Assembly: GCF_000711695.1 (NCBI RefSeq)
Contig: NW_013546967.1
Location: 51,941-115,940, forward strand
DNA from: Tilletiaria anomala UBC 951
Taxonomy: Eukaryota; Basidiomycota; Exobasidiomycetes; Georgefischeriales; Tilletiariaceae
DNA length: 64,000 nucleotides
Reading direction: 5' to 3'
This document shows, one piece after another, positions 1 through 9,586 of this stretch (positions within the stretch are counted from its first letter, which is position 1; every line of letters starts with the position of its first letter). The translations under genes and the position numbers were made by a program. Under the pieces are notes generated by a model, which worked only from the letters and a program-made list of their open reading frames with translations, was not told where the DNA came from and did no database searches.

Positions 1-1529
1 CGCTAGAGCCGCGCATCTTCCGCTTAGATAAATTTTATGAGAACGAAAGCAAGCTGACTCTCGTCAACTTGCTGCCAGACTGGGCGCTGCCTCCGCAGGT
101 GGCGGGAAATGGCAAAGAATCATTGAAATCGCAGAAGCTGCCCTTTTCGCCCTCAACGCACCCTCTGTCGCGCCTGCCTCCGGACGCGTCGGCTGCGATG
201 CGAAAGGCGGTGCAGGAGGAAGTCGAGCGGCGCGAGCGCGAGCTCGCGCTTGCCGTCACCGAACCGCCGAGCAGTATCCGATATTGCACGACGCTGCACG
301 AGATCCCCTCGCTGCGCGGTATTGTCATCGATCAAATCAGCGTCGGCAACGAGCACTCGCTCGCGCGCACCAGCGAGGGCCGCGTGCTGGCATGGGGGCG
401 CCACACGCACGGACAGTGCGGCTTAGGTAGCCAGGTCGTCATGGAGAGCGTACCGGTCCCGACGGAAGTCGTGCTGAGCCGCTGCTTCAACAACTCGTCC
501 AGGGACGTCAGCTGTATCGGCATCAAGGCCGGCGCTGACAACAGCTTCTTCATTACCAGCAGGAGGGACGCGACCAGCATCGGAACCAGAGGCACCGGCG
601 ATGGCTTCAAGATCGACGTGCTCGCCGCTGGTAAAGGCCAGTGGGGCACACTCGGCAACGCAATGTGGAGCCAGGTCGCTGCTTCACCCGTGCGCGTCAA
701 GGCTGTTAGTGGCTTGATGGAGTGTGAGTTTGGAGTTGTACTCTGATCACGCCTAGACGACCCCATTCCTTGAAAGAATGGGCATTTTGACAATCAACCC
801 CTCCCCCCTTTCGGCCATGCTCTTTCTTTTGCCAGACTCGGAGATCACGGGCAAGACCCATCCAGTCAACATCTACAGCTTATCCGTCGGCCGACCCGGG
901 CATGTGACGCTTGTGCTCGACACGGCCGACCCTGGTGGACACGTCGCCTTTGGCCGCGACGTGATGGTGTGGGGTGTGTGCGCTGCACTCCATTGATTCT
1001 CTCTGGAGGTATGGCTAATGGAATTTTCTCTCATCTCTTTCTTTGGACCGCCCATGCCGTTCCCAAAGGCCACAATGCTGCTTTCCAACTCGGCAATGGC
1101 AAGCGTGCCAACCTCTCTGTCCCGCAGTGCCTCAAACCCCTACTCCCGCTAACCAAGGCGATCGGGGACGTACCGTCAGATGCGTCTGAAGACCCAGAGG
1201 ACGATCCATCGTCGGAGAGGAATGGTTATGACAAGGAGACGCAAAAGGATAGGGAGGTAGATACCAATAGCGGCGCTTTGATGCACATGCCTGTGAGTGT
1301 CGCAACTCGGCCATTGTGGCATCAGTGGTCCTCTAACGCCCGCTAACGAAATTTCGCCTGGCGATCTGCACTCCCACAGCACAATCGCTTGCAGCTGACT
1401 TCGCGCACAAAGGTTGATACTCGCTCCAGCCTCGGGAGAGAGAAGGCGAACAAGCACTCCGTCACCGTAGAAGAAGAGATCGTGGCGGGCGCTACGGCAT
1501 CAGGTGTATTCTGGAAGCTTCACCCTTGA
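1..1529 (+). CDS. FMP25: FMP25-like RCC1-repeat protein, 3' part (5' end outside window)
   Basis: Four exons are visible: <1-723, 836-973, 1069-1292 and 1380-1529. They join in phase and give 411 codons including the stop. The product carries RCC1-type blades, for example VGNEHSLARTSEGRVLAWG followed by HGQCGLG, then FGRDVMVWG and NAAFQLGNGKRANLSVP. The spacing and the terminal stretch fit fungal Fmp25, a mitochondrial inner-membrane protein with RCC1-like repeats needed early in respiratory complex III assembly. The N-terminus, including any targeting signal, lies before base 1, so localisation cannot be confirmed here. The acidic linker around 1170-1260 is family-variable. The gene converges on the cohesin loader, leaving a 227-nt spacer. 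It could be another RCC1-like protein; the assignment rests on recall of the family. Confidence 0.6.
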
Positions 1530-1756
1530 TTTACACCTCCCTTATGAAATCCATTTAACTTGCATTCTCTGCGACTGTTATATTTGCTCGATTGATGCTT
1601 GAATTACAACGTATACTATGAGTTCTTCGGAAGAACGCATGATGCTGGCTTTTTGTGAGTTCATGGGTAGCAATGATGTGTTGTTTGCTTGCGTATGCAG
1701 TCATAATAAGAAAGACTAAAGTGGAATGCTCCTTTTTGATGATGATCAGAAATCAT

Positions 1757-4700
1757 TCAGTCGATGTCCGGCACATCGGTTGGTTCGATCTGTGTCCCTT
1801 CATTCGCCATGATGTCCTGTGGAAGTTGTGTCAGCAACTTTATTATCCGACCATACTAGAGATCCGGGAAGACTCACGAGATAGGACTCCATGATTTCGA
1901 GGCTCTGCTTATCGTTCAATTCCTCCTCGAAAGCGTGTGGTAACTCGCTCAGGTCTAGGGAAACCCAAGACCGATCTGTCATCAGACGCTGCACTGCTGG
2001 CTTTTCACCGCCAGCGCTGTTCTTCTTGCCAGGGACGAACTTGAGGCATTTGCTAGAGCGAAGGATATAGATATGTGAGTTGATTAGGCTTTAGGTCTCG
2101 GTGCAATACATTTCCCCGCTCTCACCTTTCTGGCATGTTGTAGAGCCACTTGAGATGGTTTCGTAATGCCAAAGCAGTAGCCATTATCAAGCATACCCGT
2201 GGGATGCCAACTATGCTTGGCTCCGAAGACTGTGAAGCATCATCGGCTGTCTCTGAGTCCTCAGCGAAGCCTTGCGAAATCTTCCCCGGGCTGTCATCAA
2301 AGGAGCCAGCCACGGTAGATGGTGTCTGCAGATCGGCACGATTTCAGTGACTGTGCTGCAATGATGGTACCCCCAAACGGCTCACCTTGGGTTCGGAAAC
2401 CTGACGCCTGCGTTTAGAAGGGGAAGCCGCTGGTGTGGCGGAAGACTGACCCTCCTGGACCACGCGCTGTGCCGTGAACAAAGCCTGCATCCCTCCAACG
2501 GAGAGAATAATCTTAAGCTCGTGGATAGCCAGGAGCACCTCTTGCTGTCCTTTGTACTCCAAAGTCGCTAAATTGTCAGCGAGAAAGCGTATAAACAGGA
2601 CGTCCATGGCCTTGACATCGCTACTGGCATCCACGTCAAAAGCTTTGACCATCCCTTTGATGAAATCCAATCGGGGCTGCTGTCGATCGCGAATCAGGTT
2701 GTACCAGTGCTGCAGAAGGGCTCGCGGATCCTCTGGGTCTCGATAACCGCGCAATGCGCTGTATTGCGGATGTTGACTCCGTTGGAAATCGAAGGCTGCT
2801 CGAGCATGATCTAGATATCGTACGGCAAGAATGGACCCATGCTTGGATGCGAGATGGCTGTGCATGTGCAGCGCTTTGGCGCTGATGCGAGGATCATCTG
2901 ACGTCTCTAGCGAGATCAACGCCGGAAGACATTGAAGTGGGTGTGAAAGGCCGCGCATGACTGTGTGTTTGAGAATGTCAAGCGAAATACGTTGCGTCAC
3001 TGGCAAGTCAACGCTTAAAGCTCCACGGAGGACCGGCCGAAGGTAATGCTGAGTAAGTTGAGTCGATACACTAAGAGAAGTATCTCGTCAGAAACCAGTA
3101 GGCATGAGATGGACCACGATCTGTTTGCACTTACCTCGAGTCTGCAAAGGCTTCCGTATTGCCAACAAGCTGGCTCATATCCACGCCTTTTCGGGCGGAG
3201 CGTGCAACCTGTTCCGAGAACGCTCGTAACTCAGCAGCCTTGCGCTCGTCCTCTCGAGTCAGGTACTCGGACATGATGCGCAACAAAAGTTCCTTTTTCC
3301 TCGCATTATCTCCGGCGAAGACGGCGTCCATGAGGGCGACCGTGCTCGGCAGGGTCCAGAGATGGGCATAGCTTCGCAGAAGCATGCCGAGATTCTGGAG
3401 AGCAATCAGCTGCCATCCCTCAAACTTCGCTTCGTACAGCTGCAGAAGCATGCTGTAAACAGAGTCCAAGATAGACCCTTTGCTGAATCTATCGAGGTCG
3501 ACGCGCAGTTCGGGAACTTCTGCACGCATCTTGTCATAGTCGGCATTCTCGCACAGCAGGGTTGTCATCGCGATGACAAGAGCGGCAGAACGGTCTGGCT
3601 TGTAATCCATTTCTGACATCGCACGCGATAGTGTTCTGCTAGTGCGGCCTACAATGGGGCAAGGAAGGTGAGTCGGTGCAGTCCGTATCTATTGCACGAG
3701 ATATTCACTCACTCGCGCAAGCTTCAAGTGTGCGGACCAGGATCTTATAATCATGGGTTAAGACTTTAATGGTCGTGCAGAAGCACGCGATGAGTTCTTG
3801 CATGAGCGGCGACGTTGGCGAAACTGCGGGTGGCTTGCTGACCATCGAGATGAGCGTCCTTTGCAGCTGCTCCGCGAAGATCAACGCGCTCCGTGGTAGA
3901 GTCGGGAGCCTCGCATGGAATATCCTCAGAAGCAACTCCATGATCTGTAACTCCTCTGGCTGGAAAGAGCAATTCTCTCGCATCAGTAAGGTTCGCAATA
4001 TGCACGAAAGTGTACTCACTGTCTGCGAGCTCTTGAGGTACGGCAGCAGCGCTTTCGTCTTGGATACGGACAATGTGGTTGGGTGCGTAGAAACAATGGT
4101 ATGTATTGCCTTGATGCAGTTGAACAAAGCTTCAGGCTGTTGAGGCTCCTCTGTGACGAGGCTGTTGATCAGGCGTTCGAGCAAGCCTTTGAATTTCCGA
4201 TGGACGCTGGGCCCAAGACCTGGATCGGTCGAGCTCTGGCCGATGCGCTTGAAGACCTCCTCAAGCGGGGATGGACGCTCTCTTAGCTGACCGCATACCC
4301 TTGTGATAATGACAGCATGCTTTGCAAGGTCATCTACGCCTGCTTCGCTCTCCGAGGCACCAGAGGAGCTCGGTGCACGGCTCAAGCGCGACGACTTTGA
4401 ATTATCGAACTTGATCCGAGCGAGCACATTGGTGTGTTCAGGCGGTGTTGCAGCTGGCGGCTTGACGTCGCCATCCTGTATCAACGCCTGGCCAAACCAG
4501 ATTTGGCCAATGGCATTGAGCGCAAGCTGTTGGAGTCCAGAATCTTCATCGAGAACGCAACGCACGATTCGTACGCAAAGCTCAACGCGAAGGTCATCGT
4601 CTTCGAGCACGTCGTAAAACCCGGTGAGCAGCTTGGTGACACGTTTGCGAACGGCCAAGCTTGAGTCATGTAGGCGATTCAGCAGCTGACGGAAATGATG

Positions 4701-7538
4701 AGAGATCCGATCCTGCTTGCGCAAGAGATATTTCCCCAGCAGATTGACGGCTGTGTCGCGCACACCGGGACTACTATCCGCCAGCCGCGTCTCGACCATG
4801 CCGCAGATCTGTTCGTCTTCGAGCAAGTCAGCATCAACGATGCTGATGGCGCCGATTGCTCTGAGTGCTTTGGCACGATTGCCTACCGCTTGCTCGTCTA
4901 CAGATTTTAGTAGGCGTTTCTTGACGAATTCGAAGGACACGAAGCTCATGCTTGTCAGTGTCAACATCTCCGTGAGTCTTGTGATTGGAGTGTCGTTCTC
5001 GAACTCGGATTTGACTTCAGAGGCCGTCACAAGCTGGTGCTGACGCTGCTGCTGGGCTCCGTACAGCCGGCTGATTTTTTCTTTGCCAGTCCGCGCTGCG
5101 TCTCGCAGCCGGGTAATCGCGGAAGTTGATTCGGCATCATCACTACCAGCGCCGCCCCTCTCCTCAAAGTGACTGAGCAGCGCAGAAAGATCGCCAAGCC
5201 CTTGAGCCTGCCAGTAATTCGTTGCGGCTTCGATAGCGACAACGTCGCCACCCTGTTGCCGATCGAGATGCTGAATGGTTTCTACGTATGCTTCGACAAT
5301 CTTGTTCAGATCGTCCGCGTTGGTGTGGACTCCGAGACGCGAGAGCGGCAACGAATGGTCGACCATGATGAGCTGCGCACGACGCAGAGCGGCAGCGACG
5401 AGACCGAGCTGGTCAATGGCCACGCCTTTGGCATCTGCGCTCGCCTTATCCTCCAAAAGGGCTGCAAATGCAGCGGAGAGGCGAGTCAAGAGTAGAGCAG
5501 CTGCAGGCCAGTCGATCGAGAAGAGCATAGAGACTAGATCGACGATGAGATTCTCGATAATGCTGACATAGCTCATATCTGAGGACGACTTGACAACCTT
5601 GCCATGATTTTGAAGCCTATTTGTGCCAGGGGAATGACATGTCAGGATGCAAAAAGGTCAGAGATGTAATCGACTGCTCGCTCACTTGTGTACCAGGTAT
5701 GCCGTCACAGCCTGGGAAGCCGATATGCATCCTTCAAGAGAGAAGCTGATGTGTGAGGCGCTGCCCTCGCTTTCTCCCCCGCTGACGCCGCCCAAGTCAT
5801 CATCGCTCATCTCGATATCACGCGCAGACGTGCCGAGACCCAGTATGGCTGAAGAAGGAGACAAGGACACGTCTGCCGCGCTCTGAATGAGTTGCAGCAG
5901 CAGAGCATTGATAGGATGGACCAAGGCGCCTGTGGAGAGACGATACTGCTTCCGGCCCTTTTTCATATCCGGCAATTTGATCAAGCTCGACAGAATCTCC
6001 TCGACGATCCATGTACGCTGTTGAGCATGCTTGCCAAAGATAAAGCAAAGAATGCTCAGACAAGGTCTGCGGAGCTTGCCTGGCGCGGACGCCCCGCCAA
6101 TCGCATCCAGCTGGCTGTATGCGCTCGCGACTGCCTTGGATTTGCTATTGCTACCTGTGGTGGAGCCTGTGCATGTGCTTGCGCTTGTGCTCGTGCTTGT
6201 GTTTGCCATTACACTTGCACCTCCATGATCAGACTCCGCCATGAAGAAAGGTTTGAGGGTGAGGTAGACAAGCGTGATGGCGACCGCGTCCGAAAGTGGG
6301 ACAGTGTCCGAAATGCAAAGCCGCTGCACAGCAAGCAGAGCCGAGTGTGTCACGTCGAAAACTTGCTTAGTAGCATCAATGCACTGCGAGGCGCTCGTGA
6401 ACGCGACAGCATCCAGTGTCGCGGCAGAGTCGGCAAGAGCAGCAGCAGAGTCCTTGCTTCCTTTCTTTCTTGTGGCTTTGCGCGGCGTCACATCACGGAT
6501 GAGCTGGGTGAAGAAATGCTCGATCGAGCCAGCAGCAGGAAGGGTCGCCTCAGGGGAGGCCTCGATGTAGTGGGTGATGATGGACTGCACGCAGATCTTG
6601 AGCGGCTCCAAGGCAGCTTGGATTGCGTCTTCGGATAACAGTGACTTGGGCGGGTTGCGACCGCTCATAAGCGCAAAAGTGCATTCAGCCCCTAGGCAGC
6701 CGCGCGATAGGATGCTGCAATGCTGAATGTATGCTGCCCGGTCTTTCGCGATATTCGTGATCACGTCACTGTTCGCCTCGCCAACGCTGGCTGTCGTCTC
6801 GACATGCAACCCAGAGTCTGCAGATACATCGCGCATGACTGCATCAGTCGCTTCGAGATCTTCGCTAAGACCGTAATCCTCCTGCATCTCCTTCGAGCTT
6901 TTGGACGGACTGCCTCTCTTGCGCTTCTTGCAATTGTTCTTCTTGCTGCTTGCCGCGCTCTTGGCAACAATTGACCTGTTCGTTGCGACTGGTTGCACTC
7001 CATCTGAAGCTGTGGTTGTACGCTCAAGGATTCTTAGCAGGCGAAGCAGGCTTTCGTGCTGTATCTCGTACAGCTGGCGTGGAGGCGGGTACATCTTCTC
7101 CAGAGCCGCCTTGTCGAGCACCTCCGAAAGAGCAAACTCTTTGAAGTCCTGGTTCGCGGCGCGGATGAGTTTTAGCAGCTGGACAACCTCTTGCTCCTTG
7201 AGGACCACCTTGGTGTCATCTACCAGCTCAAAGAACGTATTCGACCAAGCCCTGCCTTCTGATCGCTCCAGAGCTCGAATCTCGTCGATGCTGGGTATTG
7301 AATCCTCTGCTTCGAATAGATCTTCAAGCAGCTCGTCCAGGCGCTTGGCAGGCAATTTCTGTGCTGGGTTGCGAATCCGCCCTGCTTTCTTGCCCTGTTG
7401 AGCGGCCGCGTTGTAGCCGTGCGGATCATTTCTGCGCTGTAGGAGCGTCCTGCGCTTGCTATAGAGCAGGTCGATATCGTCGTCGATCTGGTCACCCTCC
7501 TCCTCCTCCTCCTCTTCAATCTTCCATTCCTTGTACAT
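1757..7538 (-). CDS. mis4: Cohesin loader Scc2/Mis4 (NIPBL family)
   Basis: Seven exons read leftwards: 7538-5686, 5571-3713, 3648-3135, 3070-2386, 2325-2126, 2052-1878 and 1816-1757, giving 1781 residues. The family loads cohesin onto chromatin together with Scc4/Mau2 in the nucleus. The evidence is the long run of HEAT helices. The clearest block is in exon 2, with DSSLAVRKRVTKLLTGFYDV and DEDSGLQQLALNAIGQIW, which match the NIPBL/Mis4 'RKRV...LW' segment. The length is close to fission yeast Mis4. The N-terminus begins MYKEWKIEEEE directly after an in-frame stop, and no separate Scc4-binding segment is recognisable, so the 5' end may be incomplete. Bases around this start recur in inverted orientation at 8113-8136. 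The last exons are short and were placed by phase and by clean GTGAGT/CAG sites. Confidence 0.82.
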
Positions 7539-7544
7539 GGCGCA
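7521..7544 (-). repeat. 24-bp inverted repeat, copy A, spanning the mis4 start codon
   Basis: On the minus strand this segment contains the mis4 ATG with six bases of leader and fifteen bases of coding sequence after it. The same 24 bases occur without mismatch on the plus strand at 8113-8136. Similarity continues upstream of both copies for about ten more bases with a few mismatches. A perfect 24-mer is not expected by chance in 64 kb. Confidence 0.85.
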
Positions 7545-8264
7545 ATAGTTGAGCCAAACTCGCTATCGCTTGTAAGCTTTTGATAGGCAATTCGCTTCCA
7601 AAAGCACAAGATGAGCAATGAGAGAGCTCCAAAGTCGTTCGCCGCCTGTGCTTCATCAAAAGGCAGCAGTCGGTGTGATCGGCTGCTTTAGGGCTGGCTG
7701 TTACTGAACACACTGCGTAGCTTTGGTTTCTGGGGCACACTGAACAGCCGCCAAATTTTGGAAAGGAACGGGGCTGAAGTCTTTTCCTAAGTGCCACATC
7801 ACCCACGCAATGTGTGTCAACAACGCGGCAAAAAGAGAGTGCTTATAAAGGAAACGCGACGCGCCTTACAGTTGCTAACATGCGCGCGACGCGTCCATAA
7901 GCGCATGACCCCCCCCATGGGCCCCAAGTAGGGTTAGCAGCTAGCATCGTGCTCTGGTTGCATCCTGTCCACGACCTCCTTGCCTCCTCTCCTACCTTCC
8001 CATCGCTACAAGGGAGAGAATGACCAGAAGGTGCTTGACGTGACGGCTTTCAAAGAAGACATTGGGCTGCATATTTAACGCTCGCGAGAGGCGGTGAGTT
8101 CATCTCGGCTAGTGCGCCATGTACAAGGAATGGAAGCCGGCGGAATATGTACACGACGGATGCAGTGCGCCCTAGGTCGAGAGGATGGTCCAATTCGCCT
8201 CTGTGCACGTCGTCCCCGCACACAAGGTGGCACTTTCATAGTAAGAATGAACTTTATGTGACAC
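7539..8264. other. Spacer between mis4 and the zinc-knuckle gene
   Basis: About 725 bp with no convincing coding region. It holds the second copy of the 24-bp repeat and a short C-run with the palindrome CCCCCCATGGG near 7911. The mis4 promoter is expected here. A minus-strand frame of 96 codons at 7516-7806 overlaps the mis4 start in another frame and shows no family resemblance. Confidence 0.5.
8113..8136 (+). repeat. 24-bp inverted repeat, copy B
   Basis: This is the plus-strand partner of 7521-7544. Here the ATG opens only an 18-codon frame (MYKEWKPAEYVHDG...) that stops within 60 nt, so this copy is not a recognisable gene start. The two copies face each other across 568 bp. Confidence 0.85.
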
Positions 8265-9131
8265 TCAGCGCTCACTTCCTTCTTGCCTCGATCTTGAAGC
8301 TTGTCTCGTATTCCTTTCTGCATCTCTGTCCCTGCTTCTACTCCTGCTGAGTGTTGAAACAGACCGCGAGAATGAACGCGACCGCGACCTTGAGCTTGAC
8401 GAAAAGCTGCGCGTTCGACTACGCCCTCGCCTGACTGCGCCGCGTGTGGGGCTTCTCGAATAGGTGCGCGAGCCTGATGAGACTGAGCGAGACCGTGATC
8501 GTGATCGCGACCGCGAGCGGCTGTCACTGCTGTAAGTCCGCGACGATCTGGAAGAGGACCGAGATATCGAGCGGGATGAAGAGCTGCGCTTCGCCCTTCT
8601 TGGGCGTTTCGAGCTTCTCCGGTGGTCAGAAAGCGAGGCGGACGAGCGAGAAGAGCCTGTCGAAGACGAGCTTGAGGAGTGTGAGGATGACGTGGAGGAT
8701 GACGAAATAGAGGGTCGAGAGCGTCGTCGCCGTTTTCCTTTGCTCTTGCCTGCCTCTTCCTCTTCCTCTTCTCTTGCCTTTTTGCGCTGTTTCAAAATTT
8801 CATCAGCCGTTCCCGTTCTGCGACAGCCAGGTTGGATATCAGTACGCAGTTCAGCGTTGCCCTTTTCGTAGCTGCGCAAGAGAAGGACGCACTTTCGTAG
8901 GTCTTCCGGAATGTCCTCCCCTCCTTTACTCTTAAACTTCTTGAGCGCCTTTGGGTCGGTCAGTGCCTGGCTCCTCGTCGGTCGCGAGACATATGGACGC
9001 TGTTTGTGGCACGTCCACGTCTCGTGACCCTGCTTCAGACAGCGTTGACAGACGGGCTGTATAGGTCGGCTTCCCGTTGCCAACGAGCGAGGCGGGCCAT
9101 GCCTTGTCGTGCCCACTCGGGAGGGGAACAT
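8265..9131 (-). CDS. Zinc-knuckle protein with SR-rich tail (ZCCHC10-like)
   Basis: A single exon of 288 residues. Near the N-terminus sits one CCHC zinc knuckle, CQRCLKQGHETWTC (residues 28-41), followed by YVSRPTRSQAL. This arrangement resembles the ZCCHC10 family of small nucleic-acid-binding proteins. A basic Glu/Lys helix around residues 110-140 leads into a long Ser/Arg-rich tail with many RS dipeptides, typical of splicing-associated proteins that SR kinases phosphorylate. A role in RNA binding or splicing is inference from composition. The tail is simple-sequence DNA and could differ in length between strains. The C-terminal end is less certain, because GTGAGC close to the stop could act as a splice donor. 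Confidence 0.68.
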   Translation of the reverse strand: MFPSRVGTTRHGPPRSLATGSRPIQPVCQRCLKQGHETWTCHKQRPYVSRPTRSQALTDPKALKKFKSKGGEDIPEDLRKCVLLLRSYEKGNAELRTDIQPGCRRTGTADEILKQRKKAREEEEEEAGKSKGKRRRRSRPSISSSSTSSSHSSSSSSTGSSRSSASLSDHRRSSKRPRRAKRSSSSRSISRSSSRSSRTYSSDSRSRSRSRSRSRSVSSGSRTYSRSPTRGAVRRGRSRTRSFSSSSRSRSRSFSRSVSTLSRSRSRDRDAERNTRQASRSRQEGSER

Positions 9132-9586
9132 GGTGGCGTACCAAGGCAGAAGTTAGCAAGATTGCTGCTAGCGTAAGGGGCCGATCCGAATGGCTACACC
9201 AAAGGTGTTGGTGCGATGGATTGAAAGAAAGAATATAAGCGGTGAGCGTTGATGAAGCAAGGTGCGATCACATATTTTGTGCAGTTGTTGTCCCGCGACT
9301 CACGCGGAGCCAAAAATTAAGCATGTGGTAGTAACGTCTCTCCTTGATGTCGCTCCCTTAGCCATGTGTACAAGGCTAACACTACTCCAAGGCATCTTGT
9401 TCTCTGGCTATCAGTTATTACTACTGGTGTACTCTTAAAACAGGTGCACTTTTGCGTTCGGCCGTCAGTGGGCTGGCCATCATCGCCAATAATCTGCTCG
9501 AATCCCAAAAGGAAGCCTTGCAGACGCCCCTCCACCGTGCCGAGACACCAGGCTGCACTGTGTCTAGTGAGGGGCAGACAATCAAC

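Noticed and set aside
9452-9586. Upstream extension of the permease-like gene
   Set aside because: The frame is open but starts without ATG in a good context, and the sequence is not family-like; first ATG at 9587 preferred.
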